DNA of 64,000 nt from Vicia villosa (Eukaryota; Streptophyta; Magnoliopsida; Fabales; Fabaceae), in assembly GCF_029867415.1 (NCBI RefSeq), contig NC_081186.1, forward strand, positions 11,230,930 to 11,294,929, read 5' to 3'. A program made the position numbers and the translations under genes. Below, piece by piece: positions 21,024-35,075 of the stretch; position 1 is the stretch's first letter; each line of letters begins with the position of its first letter. Below the pieces are notes generated by a model. It saw only the letters and a program-made list of their open reading frames with translations. It searched no databases and was not told the DNA's origin.

Positions 21024-23559
21024 ATGACGGATTTCTCATCTCCTCACTGTTTATTTCAGTTAGAAGAGATGGAATCTGAAACAAGCATCAAGAATCTCGA
21101 AACACAGAACGCCCAAGTTCAAGTAGCAATTCTGGAACTGGCAAAGGGGCAACAAGAACTGAAAGCCCTGATAATCAAGAAGAAAAAGAAGCCCAAAGGA
21201 TCTGTAGGCTTGAGTCACCTGAAAAGGAAGATCAAAATCCTAGTCAAAAGGTCCAAAAAGCCACCGATCCCTGAAATAGTCGGTGATGGTGAACAAGGAG
21301 ACAATCACAGCAAACAGGGTTCTGCCAAACCCTCCCTCTCTTCCAATGAAGAAGATTATCATTCTGGAGACGAACAAGATGATGACAAATACCAGCAGTT
21401 GGAAGAACGCGTGAAAGCTATGGAGATACAAAAAATACCTGGTTTAGATTTCGATGATCTGGGACTAGTCTCAGATATTGTTATCCCTCCAAAGTTCAAA
21501 GTTTCTGTCTTTGCAAAGTATGATGGAGTTTCTTGCCCAAAACTACATCTGAGATCCTATGTAAGGAAGATACAACCTCATACAGCAGATAACAAATTGT
21601 GGATTCACTTCTTCCAAGAAAGTCTGTCGGGTACACAACTCGAGTGGTACTACCAACTGGAAAGAACAAAAGTTCATACCTGGGAAGAGTTAGCTGCTGC
21701 TTTTTACAAACAATATCAATACAATGCTGATCTTGCACCAACTCATACTCAACTAAGGGGCATGTCCATGGCACCAAAAGAAAGTTTTAAAGGGTATGCA
21801 CAGAAGTGGAGAGATTTGGCTGGAAGGGTTCAACCACCCTTATCTGATCGCGAGCTGGTCGACATGTTCATGGGCACTTTAACTGGCCCTTTCTATAGTC
21901 ATTTGCTGGGAAGCTCATCATCAGGTTTCACTGACCTGATATTGATTGGAGAACGTGTCGAAAGCGGCATTCAAAGTGGAAAAATTCAAATAGGCTCTTC
22001 CTCTGGTACTACAAAAAGGCCCATCAGTGGGAGAAATGAAGTTAATACAATGCATAGTCAGAAAGGTCACAAGAATGAGCATCACCAATCTGTAGGGGCA
22101 GTTCTGATCTCCGCATCTGCGCCTCAAAAAGATCAACCGCCAAAATATACGCGTCGACCAGATGCGCCAAGAAGAAATTTCACCAGAATCAATATGCCAA
22201 TCTCTCAAGCATTGCAGCATTTGTTAAAAGCAGGTCTGATCACATTAAAAGACCCTCCAAAGAATGTCAACACTTCCTCTCCGAGTTATCGCCCCGATGC
22301 AACATGTGCGTATCACTCCAACTGTCCAGGACATGACGCAGATCACTGTTGGGTCCTGGAAAATAAAATACAAGACATGATAGATGCTGAGGAAATTGAG
22401 TTTGATCCTCCAGAGACTCCAAATGTCATCACTGCACCTATGCCGAAGCACGACAAGACCGTCAATGCTATCATAGACACTGTTTACATCTATGATGTGA
22501 GAGAATTGTCAACTCCGCTCCTTGAAGTCAAAAGAAAGCTAATCCAAGCTGGTTACTTTCCAGGCTGTGACCCTGATTGCTTTTATTGCGCACACCTAAC
22601 CAATGGTTGTGAAAATCTGAGAATGGGAATTCAAAAGTGGATGGATCGCCGTATCATTATGTTTGAGAGGCTACCTTCCATGGACGTTTTATGTGAAGTC
22701 TTTTCAAACGGCATGAAAATAGAGGATATCTCAGTGGTTTCCAACATACCATTGAAAATCCCTACCAAAGCTCCTTTCAAAATTTCTGCTACACCCAAAG
22801 TGGCATCGGTAATCATTACCAGTCCGACTCTGTTTCCATATTCCTCATACAAAGTTGTCCCGTGGAGTTATGACACTAATGTTTATGTCCATGGAGTTAA
22901 ATAGGATACCTTGACCGAAGAGGCCGTGAATTTTACTACTCCAACTGTTGATAATATTGTGGGTACCAGTAAGATTACGAGAAGTGGAAGGATCTTTTCA
23001 CCATAAATTTCTCCAAATGTTGCCACTAATCCAGTCCAGGTCCCAGTTCCTAATCAAGATATCAACGCTCGAGGCAAAGAGCCACAAGTTGAACCAGTTC
23101 AAATACCGGTGGAAGTCACTATCGAAGATCCGTCAAAGCAAGAAATGGAGGAAATATTGAAAATCATCTGTAAGAGTGATTATAATATTGTCGAACAACT
23201 GGGGCACACTGCTTCAAAAATCTCAATGCTGTCTCTGCTAAAATATTCAGAAGCTCATGCCAAAGCCCTGATGAAGTTCCTGAAAGCTGCACATGTACCA
23301 CAAGAGATTTCAATCGATCAATTTGAAAATTGTGTTGGCAATCTAACAGTGAATAATGGCCTCGGTTTCTCTGATGTTGATCTAACCCCTGCTGGAAAAA
23401 ATCACAATAAAGCCTTACACATCTCTATTGAATGTAATGGCACCACTCTATCTCATGTGCTGGTAGATAACGGTTCCTCTTTGAACGTGTTACCAAAAAC
23501 AGTACTAAAAAAGCTTGACTTCGAAGGAATTGTGTTACAACCAAGCGATGTTGTGGTAA
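21024..23559 (+). pseudogene. Ogre gag and protease N-terminal half (two stops, cut by E4)
   Basis: A coiled-coil-like N-terminus and a lysine-rich patch precede the retrotransposon gag core (about residues 155-315, with WIHFFQESL, W-Y and YKQYQYN motifs). A Cys/His cluster CAYHSNCPGHDADHC lies at about 427-441, and a second GCDPDCFYC...GC cluster at about 513-533. The frame has in-frame stops at 22902-22904 (TAG) and 23004-23006 (TAA), then reopens into the aspartic protease with VDNGSS (catalytic Asp codon at 23466). It is interrupted at 23559 by E4 and continues at 39434. The likely start is the ATG at 21024; 21069 is an alternative. This copy cannot make the full polyprotein. Confidence 0.88.
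23555..23559 (+). repeat. E4 target-site duplication, left copy
   Basis: GGTAA. The right copy is at 39429-39433. Confidence 0.95.
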
Positions 23560-26500
23560 TGTCGCTACCGCGAAAATTAACAGAGTCGCCACTAACATAT
23601 TTATCCTGAAAAGGAAGGGAATGCCAGCAAACCACAAAACAAAACAACGGTCTCACGACCAGAGAAAAAGGGTAAGGGAGTCGGTTACGCGGGGGGAAGG
23701 TATTAGCAACCCTCGCGCCCATCGTACTCGATGGTATCCACGCTTATGTCTAAACCTATGGGTGTGTAAGCAAATTGCGCTAATCTGGACTAAAATGCAT
23801 GCAAAATGTAGGGAAAAGAAAGAGTTATACTCGCACGGGCCCTACCCCGCTGCCTACGTATCCGTTTTGCGGAATCAGAGGTACCGTAGCTCGGCTAACT
23901 AGTTTCTGTTTGTTTTGTGTTTTTTAGGTGAACGAGTTACATTCACACTCCGCTGCTCGACCTTTGGAGACTTATGCTTGGGAATGGAGCGGAAATAACA
24001 AGCTCTTAAGAAAAGAAAATCAAAGAGTGTGGTTTGTGTTTTAAAGAATGCATGAGGAAAACCTAAACTAAGGGGGAAAGCTTGCTACCTAATGTTATCA
24101 TACAAAGGGTACGAGTCTAAGCTAAACTATCAACCTACGAGGGAAAAAGGGAAGCATACAATAATATCACACAAACGAGCATCCGCTCGTAAAGCAAACA
24201 AAACCAACGGTACTGACCGAATGGTAGAAAAGCGGTCCCGCCATAGCCAAGGGGAGCAGCTCAACCCAAGTCAACCAAGCATTAGACCTCGCGAAAATGA
24301 TCGGGCCATAGACAAGAGGGCGGACCCCTCTCAGCAACCAAGCCGTCACGGATCGTAAAGGAAAACGGTGCATGCGTACACCGAGCATCAACGTCGAGTG
24401 ACGCGAGCTATAGGAAAGGCGGGGGTCCGGCTACATGAACCCTTTTCCTGACATACTCGATAACAAGATCTTGTGCAGGTTCAGAAGCGAGCTACGCGTA
24501 GCGTGCGCATACTGAACAGACTCGATGAGACTAGGCGGGGGTTGATTGCTAACCCTTTCCGCATGCCTTCCATGAGGACTTAACGGAGTGCCATATAGGA
24601 CTTATTACACCGTGACTCCCTGCCGCAAAGCACAAATGTAAACACACCAACAAAAACAGAGCCTCTTTCGAGGACTTGGCCAGATGCATGTCTAAGTCCT
24701 ACTTCTCATGTTATAGGATGATGCGAGAAAGCGATAAAGTGCAAGAGAAATGAAATGAAACGGGAGACAATACCGAACGGATAGCAAATCCGCAATGAGC
24801 TAGCAAGCGTAAGCAGAGAAGTCCGAAATACTTCGCGTAAGCCATCATCAAGCAAAGCAAGTCAGAAAGTTTCGTCGTGAAAGTAAATCACGAGCGACAT
24901 GTAGTACACGTCGAGCATAACCACACGAGCAACCTGCAAGGGAAACAATCCAGACAATACAGGAGTATACATCTCAATGAATGAGAGATCAGGGGACTGG
25001 CATCGGAAATAGGTTCGTGTCCCACAAATAAAGTGGAACACAATGCAAATCAAGTCGCATCAGAAGCGAATTCGTGTCCCACAAATAAAGTGGAACACGA
25101 AGCAATCAAATCACAATCGAACCCTCTCAAAGTACCTCGCACATCTCAGCAAACAAATCAGTAATAACAAGGAAGCACGCACCCGCCATAGAAAATAATA
25201 GAAATTAAATTCTAAGTAAATTCTAAAACAAAATCTAACAAGAGCAAATTGTTTTTATGACATTGTTATCTAAAAAGCAACGGAACAAAACTAAGTACAA
25301 AACAATTAAATTCTATCAAGACAAAGAATACATGTTTTTATTATTTAAAATCAATGCAGGGAATCTAATCAAACATAATATTTTTTATAGCATTTCATCG
25401 AAGAATTAAAACTAAACAATATAACAAAACATTTAAATTCTAACAAGCAAAAGATATTACATGTTTTTATATTCTTTTTATCATGCAAAAGTCTAACAAA
25501 GGAAATTGTTTTTATATCATTTCTTACAAATATAGAAAACAAAAATCTAATTCTAACTAGAAAAGATTACATGTTTTTATTATTTTCACGCAAAAATCTA
25601 ACAAAACTATTTTTCATTGCATTTTATTATCTAAGTAAAATATGAAATCAAAATTAAATCTAACATGAATAGAAATGTGAGTCTGAGGGGGTTTATTGCT
25701 GAAATCAGTGGTGTAGTAAAATAGGGGCGCAGGCCCACATATTGATGGCCCAAGGAGCATTGTTTTGTTACAGTTTTCAGAGTTTTTTGTGTCAAAAGGT
25801 GTGATGGGCTCATAGTGGGGTGCTGGCAACGAATTTGTGTGATAAGGCCCATGGAGATTATAGAATCAAATCACGTTTTTGTTAATCAATTAACAATTCA
25901 GATTTCCAACAAAACACTCAGATTATCCAAGATTAGCATCATTTAATTAAGCTAATAATCACCTTTACCACAAAATTGGATCAAAAGAGGGATTAGGGTT
26001 AATGTGACTATTCACCTTGTTTCAAAACTCAGACCTCTCTTTCTTTCAAACACGACGGCGCCGATTCTCCTCTCCGGCGGAACCTCTCCGATCCTCTAAT
26101 GGCACCGTCGCGACAACAAACACGATCCAGGCCAAGATCTCATCTCCGTTCGAGTCTCCAACCTCTCTCGCATTGATTTCTTCTTCAATTCATTCCTTCC
26201 GATTCCGTCTCGAATCTTTCGCGTCTCCGATCCTCTCTCGTCATGAATTTGCTTCACTTTCTGCTTAAGATCCCAAACAAACTTCTTCTTTCTTCCGCCT
26301 TTTGATGTTGTTGTTTACGGTGAACATGCCTGATGCCGAAGTCGATAATTGAAGACTGGAGAAGCGTTGCGATGTCGTTTTCAGATTGAAGCTTGCGAAG
26401 TTGTTGTTGAGTGAAGCGTGTGATGATGATGCTCTGCGTGAAGGCGATGCGCGCGATTCGGTGAAGTTGATTTGGTGTCGATGGTGAACGTTACGTAGCG

Positions 26501-27914
26501 GTTATAGTGAAGATTGAAGGAGGTTTTTGAGTTTTCTCTGAAGGTGATTGAATCAGAGAGTTTGAGAATTGGAGAATGAAGAGTCTGTTGAAGAGTGATG
26601 AAGACGATGATGAAGTTTCTTTGTTGATTTTCCGTTGAATGATTGATGACAATTGTTGATTATGTGATAATGGTGAGTGTGCTTCGATCGAAGCTTGTGG
26701 AGGAGCGGCTCACGACGTTCAAGATTTGCAGAGAAGGTAGTTGAAGAAATTGCGATGAATTTGGAGAGTAAATCGAATTCGATGGCGATTGTTGAAGATT
26801 GTTGAGTCGCTTTCGGTTTTTGAACTTTGGCAATTAAAGCCTTTTTTCCTGTGCTTTTTGTATGATTTTCTGCAGCTTGTTGGATGAAGAGTTTGCGATG
26901 AATGAAGCAGATGAAGATGGAGATTGGTTATGGCTGAAAATGGAAGATTCGGGGAAGAAGGTGTGTTACGATTCAGTTACATGGTCCCCCCGTTGAAGGT
27001 TCAGAGATTTGTTTCCTTGAAGAGAGTGTGATTGAGGATTCGGTTCAAGAGTTTGTTATGATTTTTCTTTTTTCAGTTATCGATTCTCTCTTCTTTTTCT
27101 CATACAGGTTTGTTGATGAAGAGAGAAAAAGGAAGATCCCCAGTTTGTTATGATTCGGTTCCTCTTATTGAGTTGATGCAGGGATGAAACGGTTTAAAAC
27201 TTGGATTGGTTTCAAGCCTGTTTCCTTTTGCTGCTGGGATGAACTCTCTGTTTGAATTGTATTGGTTTTGTAAAACATTTGGATATGGAATGGATTTTGG
27301 TGTATTTTTGTATAACTTTTTGTAATTTTTGTAATGAATTTGAATGGGCTTTGGAATGTAACTTGAATGTGGACATTTTAAATTCCAATTACCCTTGCAT
27401 TTCAACAATCCACGTGAATCTTCCTTTCAAACTAAGCACACATAAATCCCGATTCAATCGATTAATTTGAACACACATCTTGAATTCGTAGCATTAAGTA
27501 ATCTCTTGAATGAGTGTTTCCAAATAACAATTCCAACTTACCCTTCACTTCTTAAAACCTTAACTTCCCTCTTCGATCCAAATCAACTTATATTGCAAAC
27601 AAAGAATAATAATGACGAGAACAAAAAAACTTCCTTGATCACAATGAATCTACAAGTTCATCTCTTATGCCATGACTTGCATTGGTATTTCCATCCACCA
27701 CGACAATAAAGCTCTGAGGAATTCTTGAGGAAGATAAGAATTGAAGCACATAAGAACTCCTCCACATGAAATCTAATGAAACTTAGTTGAATTAACGATT
27801 ATATACACCGTGTATAAGAAACCCTTTATTATTTTTTCTTGATTTTTGAACGACGAAATAAACGCCATCCATAACTTATAGCACGGATAAGAGGGCAAAT
27901 TTTGGGGTGCAACA
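23560..27914 (-). repeat. E4 3' LTR (element orientation), 4355 bp
   Basis: It is nearly identical to 35076-39428. On the minus strand it holds the same U5-type hairpin cluster as E1 (plus coordinates 23831-23900). GC-richer CT/GA-biased DNA at about 26000-27200 is the probable promoter leader. An 83-codon ORF at 26017-26268 is antisense to the element and duplicated in both LTRs; I do not regard it as a gene. Confidence 0.95.
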
Positions 27915-27927
27915 GCTGCCCCTATTC
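27915..27927 (-). promoter_or_regulatory. Polypurine tract of E4
   Basis: On the minus strand GAATAGGGGCAGC directly precedes the LTR. It is almost identical to the E1 tract. Confidence 0.85.
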
Positions 27928-28379
27928 AAACTTCTTGAACTTGACGAGTGAGAAACGAAAGTTTCGAACCGTTAAGGTGGAAGGAGATTGAATACTAGAA
28001 TGAACTCGAAAATTTGCGCTCTTGATCAAGAGAAGATTCCATCTTGCAATAAGAAGGAATGAAACACCCCGCAAGCAGGGAGAAAAAACTCCAATTGATC
28101 TGGATAATTAAGTAGCTCCAACTTGCGATAAGAAGGAACAGGCAACCCCACAGGCAGGGGGAAAAACTTCAATTGATCTGGGCATCAAGAGAAGGAACAT
28201 CTCGACTGATCTGGGCATCAGGCGTAGCAGATGTCTTCCGAACAGGAATCGGGGATAGATGTCTAAGTCGATCTGGGAATCGAAATGAGATATTCCAGCT
28301 GATCTGGGCATCAACGGGTAGTAAATATCTCTGGTCTGGGCACCAAGGCGACATCTCCATCTGATGCAATTAAATCATC

Positions 28380-29040
28380 AGGCAGATATTCCAACTGATC
28401 TGGGTATCAGCGGCTTGCTCCTTCGTAAGATCGACGAGATCCGGAGGCGGTTCCCTCAACTGAAAGTCTGGTTTATCAGGAATAGGAACAATATCTCTTC
28501 CGAACTGTGTACACCGGGAAAGGAAGTCTTTAAACTGATCTAGGCTCGATGCTAGAAAATAAGTAGAACAATCCTCTTCTGAATGACAAAGTCAATCAGG
28601 CAGATATCTCCATCTGATCTAGGCATCAGTGGCTTGCTCCTTCGTAAGATCGACGAGATCCGGAGGCGGTTCCCTCAACTGAAAGTCTGATTTATCAGGA
28701 ATAGGAACGAATATCTCTTCCGAACTGTGTACGCCGGGAAAGGAAGTCTTTAAACTGATCTAGGCTCGATGCTAGAAAATAAGTAGAACAATCCTCTTCT
28801 GAATGAAAAAGTCAATCAGGCAGATATCTCCATCTGATCTGGGCATCAGTGGCTTGCTCCTTCGTAAGATCGACGAGATCCGGAGGCGGTTCCCTCAACT
28901 GAAAGTCTGATTTATCAGGAATAGGAACAGATATCTCTTCCGAACTGTGTGCGCCGGGAAAAGAAAACATCTTCAACTGATAGTAAGCATCAGGACTGGG
29001 CAGACGAGTTCTTCTTCTGAACGAAAATAAATCGTCAGGA
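28380..29040 (-). repeat. Tandem repeat, about 210-230 bp, three copies
   Basis: Each unit contains GGCTTGCTCCTTCGTAAGAT, then CGGAGGCGGTTCCCTCAACT, then TTTATCAGGAATAGGAAC and CTCTTCCGAACTGTG. Copies start near 28408, 28630 and 28850, and a diverged fourth copy begins near 29065. Confidence 0.85.
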
Positions 29041-29439
29041 CGTAGATATTTCCAACTGATCTGAGGCATCAGCAGGCTTGCTCCTTCGGAAGATCTTGGG
29101 AGATCCGGAGGCGGTTCCTTCAACTGAACTGGAATCAGGATAGGAACAAATATCTTCCACCGATTTGAGGGCATCGGGATTAAGTAAGCCTTCAACTGAT
29201 CTGACGGTGTCAAGATAAGGAGACAAACTTCTTCTGATTTGAACATCAGGATAAGCGCCTGTAATGACTAGGCGAGTTGCTCTCTAGGAGGCATTTGTAT
29301 CTTGATAACTTTCCTGCAGAAAGAAACAGATATGATATGATTTATGCATGATGCATGTATGAATGCGTATGGAATAACGTTTCCGAGGAGGAAGACGTTA
29401 CACGTTTAGAGAATGCTATGCAAATGATGCATGATTTGG

Positions 29440-30240
29440 GCGTTGCTTAGGGAAACAACGGAGAAGCACTGAATTGCTGAAGAAATCCTGGAGAGTTTGG
29501 AACTCTGCGGGGAGGACTAGATGAGTGACCTGAGTCACAATTACGAGCTGGCAAAGATGGATCAGAAATCTGCTGGAGACGATCAAATCTAAACGCGAGC
29601 TCTGGCTGGGGAAATAAATCCCGCTTGGGGATATGAACATCCCAATTGACTGCTTGGGGAATACCCTGGGAACTTCATAGGAGAAGCAAATTCTGGACAC
29701 TCTGGGGATGTGGAGATAAGGGCAAGTCATGGAGACAACTCTGATGGGGAGTGACTAACTTGCTTGTGTAGGACGCATTCCGCTGGGGAAATCCTTGAAG
29801 GACGCGAATTCCGCTGAGGATGCACATGAATCTCTGCTGAGGAAAGACTAAGTGGAGAAGATGAATACTTCTGCATAATGATCCACTGAGGAGATAAGAA
29901 ATCCGCTGGGGATAAAGAACTCGGCATAAGAACCTTTTATTAAGGCAACTCCACTGGGGAATAAGATGACTCTCTTGGGGAAACAGATCAATCTGTTGGG
30001 GAGAGAAACACTCTACTGGGGAAAGTGAGGAACTCGAGCAAGAAACCTCATTTAGAGCTTGCTGGAGAATCAGATACTATCCAATCATGATTCAACTAGG
30101 GAGAAGGCATTCCGCTGGGGAATAAGGCTTCTGAAGCACGGAGATTGCATTGAGATGTGCTTTGCTTAGGAGATGAGAATTTTGGAACAAAGAAAACCTC
30201 ATCTAGATGCACTCAGCTGGGGAATGAGGATCTCTCGCTT
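29440..30240 (-). repeat. About 20 dispersed CTGGGGA motifs
   Basis: Motifs such as CCGCTGGGGAAT, CTCTTGGGGAAA and CTACTGGGGAAA recur every 25-60 bases. The E3 region 54180-54500 has the complementary motif (CTCCAACAGAG, TCCCCAG), so this part of E4 appears to derive from the Ogre 3' region. Confidence 0.6.
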
Positions 30241-31695
30241 GGTTAGATCCGCCACTACGCTGACATGGTGTACTCGAAAGGATGCACCTGTGAGATAAAC
30301 ATATGAAAATGCCCCAGGATATAACATGACGTCCACGGGACTTCCTCACATGGCAGAGTATAGTGATGCTCACCCACAATGGGCAAATGCAAAAGCAAAC
30401 AAATTGTCAGACATCTGAGCTTGAAACTTTCCGAACAAGCAATGGATTCTATGAGTTGACAGGCAAGCAGTGAATAGAATACCAAACAAGTATCGGCCGG
30501 AGTATCAAACAGACATTGACTTTCCGAGAGAGTGTCACCAGGAAGTGGGCTTAAGAGGTCAAGCAAGTGTTGACTTCAAAGGGACCAAACAGGCATTGGC
30601 TTTCAAAGAATTCTGCAGATTCACATTGATTGTAAGGATGCCAACAAGTATTGGACTTTCAGCTTTTAGCTGCTGAGGATGACGACCCTGACGGTTCTCA
30701 AGCTCATAAGTTGTTTAGCTCACACCCGAACTTTAAATTGAACACCTCTGGATGAGGAAAGAATGACATTGTATATTGCTTTGCCCCAGCTTGTAAGGAC
30801 TTTGAAGAGATTCGTCAAGTAAGAACTTCTTGAGATTCGTGCTATCATAGAAAACTTGCCCCAGTATCACGACTTTTGAAACCATGCCCCTGCTTGACAT
30901 GTATTGGAGGTAGCTTTGATTGTGCTTGGGTGAATGCCCCTGATTGCTTAGCACTTTGAGAGATTCTTTGAATCTTGACTTGATTGCCCCAGATTGATCG
31001 AAAACTTACTCGATAGAGTATTCAAATGCTTTTATGCCCTTCAGAATATGAGATATTCTTGCCTCTGCTCAACGGAGTTCAGAAGACAACTCGTCCTTCG
31101 GGAGGATAAAACTTTTCATCTGAAGTTCATGATAGAAACTTTCTTGATGTCGGGCACTTGTTCATATGCAAAGAATGTTTATTATGAGAAATATAATTCT
31201 AATGCAAAGAGTATGTTTGTCTTGAAGTTTAAAAAAAACTTTTTGAAAGGATGTCGTAACATCGATTTTTTGTTAAAGAAAGATGGTGTGATACCAACTC
31301 AAGCGTTTAGCGGATCTCCTAGGAGTCAGCTTACCGTATTCTCATGTATAGTCTGCTTTCGAATTAACCCATGCTTCAATTAGGACTTTTAAGGGTTATA
31401 ACGTGGTCAGGTTCACGGTTTGAGAAAAAAGATTTTTAGGCTCAAAAATATTTAGTGCCCACCCCCTTCGTGATGTTCTCCAGTCCTAAGTTCAGTTAAA
31501 TTGACACAAGCATTCATCTTTCAAGAGGAGTTTGGAAACGATTGAGGAATCAATGAGGCGTTTGGACACGGCAGTCACTTTACCTTTTGTTTTTGGTGTC
31601 TGATCACACGACTTTGTTCTTTTGATGAGGATCCTTATTTTGTAATCCTTGTTTTTCACTTTTGCTTTGCTCTTTTTTGTTTCCCTAACTTTTGC

Positions 31696-31784
31696 CTGGA
31701 CAAATTCTTTTGAATTTTGATTTGGATGTCCAGCGGGATGCCCAAACTTTTGCTAAGTCACTTATTTTCAAGTTGTTGACTTAG
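31696..31784 (-). other. Double hairpin with conserved tail (E4)
   Basis: Plus coordinates: CTGGACA (31696-31702) pairs with TGTCCAG (31727-31733), and CTAAGTCA (31753-31760) pairs with TGACTTAG (31777-31784). On the minus strand each hairpin is followed by GCAAAAGTT; after the first-transcribed hairpin this runs on to TGGG, after the second to AGGG. The order and spacing match E1 and the pol-proximal part of E3. Confidence 0.7.
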
Positions 31785-34439
31785 CGGGCTTTTCTTCTTT
31801 TTTTTCTTTTCTTTTTGATTCATTCTTTTTTTTTTGAACAAGTCGTGTGATCCTGAATCTCTGATTTGTTGCAAGTGCATAGTGACTGCCTGAGTCATTG
31901 ATTTGATGAAGAATTACCATTGTGGTATCGTCATATTTTGAACTCCTGATGGGAGGGATAAACCACAGCGGTTTGGATGTTGGTCTCGACCTCCTGACGT
32001 GAGGGATAAATTTGATGTCTCGACCTCCTGAGGTGAGAGATAACCGTTGTGGATTTGACTTTCCTCAATCTTTTGAAGGATATCCATTGTTGTATCCTTA
32101 AATGCGTGCTCCTGATGAATTTCGAACGCTCGATCAGGTTAAATGAACACTACCCGCCCCTGGGTTAAATGTGAGGGTTTTTTCATATAGAAAAGAAACT
32201 CCTACTTCGAAGGCTCAGAGGGGTTAACAAAGATTTCACTCCCTTATATCTCCAGTGTTTAGGAATTTGAAATAATGCCTGTACATCATCAACAGGGTTC
32301 TACTCAAAAGCATACCATTTGAGGTTTTGGGTATTATGTTCATCATTCTCCCTTTGGAGTTATCATGCTCTATGTAACAAGAGTTTAGTATCACAAAAAG
32401 CATATAAAAACATATAAGAGCAAAAGCGAATGGATTTTTTCAAGACAAACATATCCAATGCATTATTATTATAGTTCAAAAACAAACAAGTTTTGCATGC
32501 AACAATATCGAACAAAACAAGAAAGCTTAAACATGAACATGTATGATGATTTAGGAACAGCCAATATTGAGGAGATCTTCTCCGTATTGACTTATTGCTT
32601 CAGAAGATCCAGTGAGATAGAGGAGAATTTCAATTCTGGCCTTCAGGTGCGAATGTGACAGCCTTTGAATCAATCAGGTCTTGAACCTTGTCTTTGAACG
32701 GATGACAATCCTCAATCAGATAACCAGGTGCCCCAGCATGGAGAACACACCAAGCATCAACATATGTTCCTGTAGAACACTTTAGATTACTTCACAGAAG
32801 AAGATTTCGGCAAAGTCATACAGAAGTTGCAAGTGCTCAGCTTTAGGGATTTGAGTTGTGCCAGTGGTACACAAACTCAAGATACAAGGCATCTTGCTTA
32901 TCCCTCGGTCAGGAGCCCTCAAAAACAGCGACAGGATTTTGTGAATGCTTTAGGGATTTGGGTTGCCAATGTTGCAAACTCAAGAACACGGAGTCTTGCT
33001 TATCCCTCGGTCGGGAGCCCCAAATATAGATGCTGAAAGAGAAAACACCATCAGGAATGGAGGAAACTTGTGTTACTATCGGCGAACAACAATAACCTCT
33101 GATGTTTGGCTATCAAAGTCATTACTTGGAACACATAATAGATGTTGTGAAGGAAACCTCTCGAAGTACCAGATTGCAAGTGATTCTCATGAGTTACTCC
33201 TTGAAGAAAACAAAAATTCTACTTGCAGCAGATGAAATGGGATTGACCAGTAGGAACCATTATGAATAAACTCAAACATCTTCGTATCGAGCAAGTCCTG
33301 GAATCTTTGTACCTCAACACCTTGTAAGGCTTGACATTATGATCAGGCGCCCCGAGAATGGAAAACACCGAGTATTGTCATCGAAACCAGGAGAGCTATC
33401 TGTGGTGAGAAACACCCAAAGCACGAATCTTAACCAACTAAAATTCCCACAAGCAAGGACCTAACTCAGATACAAGGCATTACGATTCTCATCAGCTTGT
33501 TTCTCTTACTCTTTCCGTCTCGGTTGACAAGCGAAGGCTACAGACAAGGAAACTCTTGGAAGAGGATGAGGTGACTCAAAATATGAAGCAGAACCTTGAG
33601 AATGTGAGGTGTCTATGTAAACCACTTTTGATTACTGATTGGCAGAAGATTCTGGCGAAGTCACTCGGAATTTGTAAGTGCTTTAGGGATTCGAGCAATG
33701 CAAATGGTGCAATGCTCAAGATAGATAATGTCTTGCTTATCCCTCGTGCGGGAGCCCCAAGCAACTTCAAAGACTTGCAGATCATAACATCACGACCAGG
33801 TGCCCCAGAATAGAACTCACACCTAGTGTCATCGTCATCAAGCAGAGAATCTGTAGACATCCACACAGTATGGAGCTTAACCAGTTGCAAATAAAGCAAG
33901 CATGGAAGCAAATGAGCATAAGACAAGTCTTCAAAAAGAACCCCACACTGAGCTTTCATCTTGGTCACCCCACAAAGTTGTTCCATGAATGATCTTTGGA
34001 CACACAATAAGAACAAATCAAGTCTCTGAGTCTGATGAGAATACCAAGTATGAATAAGAGACCCTTGATCTTGAACACCTGTTATGCATGATATGTATGA
34101 GATGCCTGATATGAATGCAATGTCATGTTCATTCGATTTCCAAAGAATCCTCGTGTTTTGATTTTTTAAATAACAAAAGATGGAAGAGCTCGGCACGAGG
34201 CTTAAAGATAAGATTCCTTGGAAATGGAAGGAACGCGTATGCTAGTTATTTTTTGTACATCATTTTTTGGAAAGTAAACATGCAATGATGCAAGGTGGTG
34301 GAGCTTGTTGCCGCCCACCAGGCATTCTGGACTGTCGGTAACACACATAGTACGAAGCCAAAGGTTCGGCCCCAAATGGTATACCACACGGAACACAGAA
34401 TATCAATCCACGGAACCAAAGCCCATAGTCAATAGCACA

Positions 34440-34600
34440 CTGGAATAGAACACAGATTACCACTCGAACAAGAACCATAGTACCCCACGAACAAGGACCA
34501 TAGTACACTCGAACAAGAACAGCGGTAACCCACGAACGAGAACAGCGGTAACCCACGAACAAGAACAGCGGTAACCCACGAACAAGAACAGCGGTCACCA
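34440..34600 (-). repeat. 23-bp tandem repeat in E4 leader
   Basis: Units of GAACAAGAACAGCGGTAACC plus CAC occur in about four good and two or three diverged copies, just downstream of the shared leader in element orientation. Confidence 0.8.
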
Positions 34601-34626
34601 ACAATGTACCTGTTAATATGATCATT

Positions 34627-34894
34627 GATTCCCGCCCCACTCACGGGTAAAATCTAGGCCAAGGTAAGGTCATGAAACGCAGTATACGGTCCGCCCGAAG
34701 GTAAGCATCATCACAGCGCGGATGCGGGTGACGATAATACCTCCGTTTGAAACCACTACTCTGCTCGTGTTCACATAATCCATCCCGAGACGTACACCTC
34801 GAGACAAACCATGCTCCCACTCTATCCTAGGGTTCCTATGGTTCACACATAGCCTGGGTATTGGGCCTTTTACCTCTTGAAACACCCACCCAAC
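34627..34894 (-). other. Conserved leader shared with E1
   Basis: This is the reverse-complement counterpart of 3703-3972. It keeps the same position relative to the primer site although the flanking interior differs. Confidence 0.7.
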
Positions 34895-35055
34895 AGACAG
34901 AGATCCAGACAGTCCAGAATATGATGCAGAAAAGTAAAAGCGCACATAGAATGCAATGCAAACAGGTAAATATGCAAAGCAATAAAACACCCAAAGATAA
35001 ACACACAAGCGCTAGGATCGACTCGCTGAGTCCGGACCAGCAACAAGTCGAGACG

Positions 35056-35073
35056 TCCCCAGCAGAGTCGCCA
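35056..35073 (-). promoter_or_regulatory. Primer binding site of E4
   Basis: On the minus strand TGGCGACTCTGCTGGGGA lies two bases after the LTR, as in E1. Confidence 0.88.
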
Positions 35074-35075
35074 GC

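Larger units (their letters stand above)
27928..35055 (-). other. E4 internal region without retroviral genes
   Basis: It is made of repeats and unassigned DNA: GATCTGGGCATCA-rich repeats with units of about 210-230 bp (28100-29250), a CTGGGGA-rich stretch (29440-30240), unassigned DNA (30250-31680), the double hairpin (31696-31784), further unassigned DNA (31800-32820), three diverged copies of a block with CTTGCTTATCCCTCG (32828-33760), a 23-bp repeat (34440-34600) and the E1-like leader (34627-34894). The longest frame (33576-34196, minus) has no ATG start and no known domain. Confidence 0.8.

Noticed and set aside
26017..26268. 83-codon ORF with Arg/Ser-rich, gene-like composition, repeated at 37531-37782
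   Set aside because: Antisense to E4 and located in its LTR leader; most likely the complement of a CT/GA-biased leader.
28812..29246. 144-codon minus-strand ORF
   Set aside because: It is the 210-230-bp tandem repeat read through; no start context or domain.
30994..31383. 129-codon ORF on the plus strand in E4
   Set aside because: Antisense to the element, no domain recognised, embedded in non-coding interior.
33576..34196. 206-codon minus-strand ORF in E4
   Set aside because: Starts with GTG in this reading, no ATG until late, no recognisable domain, and overlaps a degenerate repeat.
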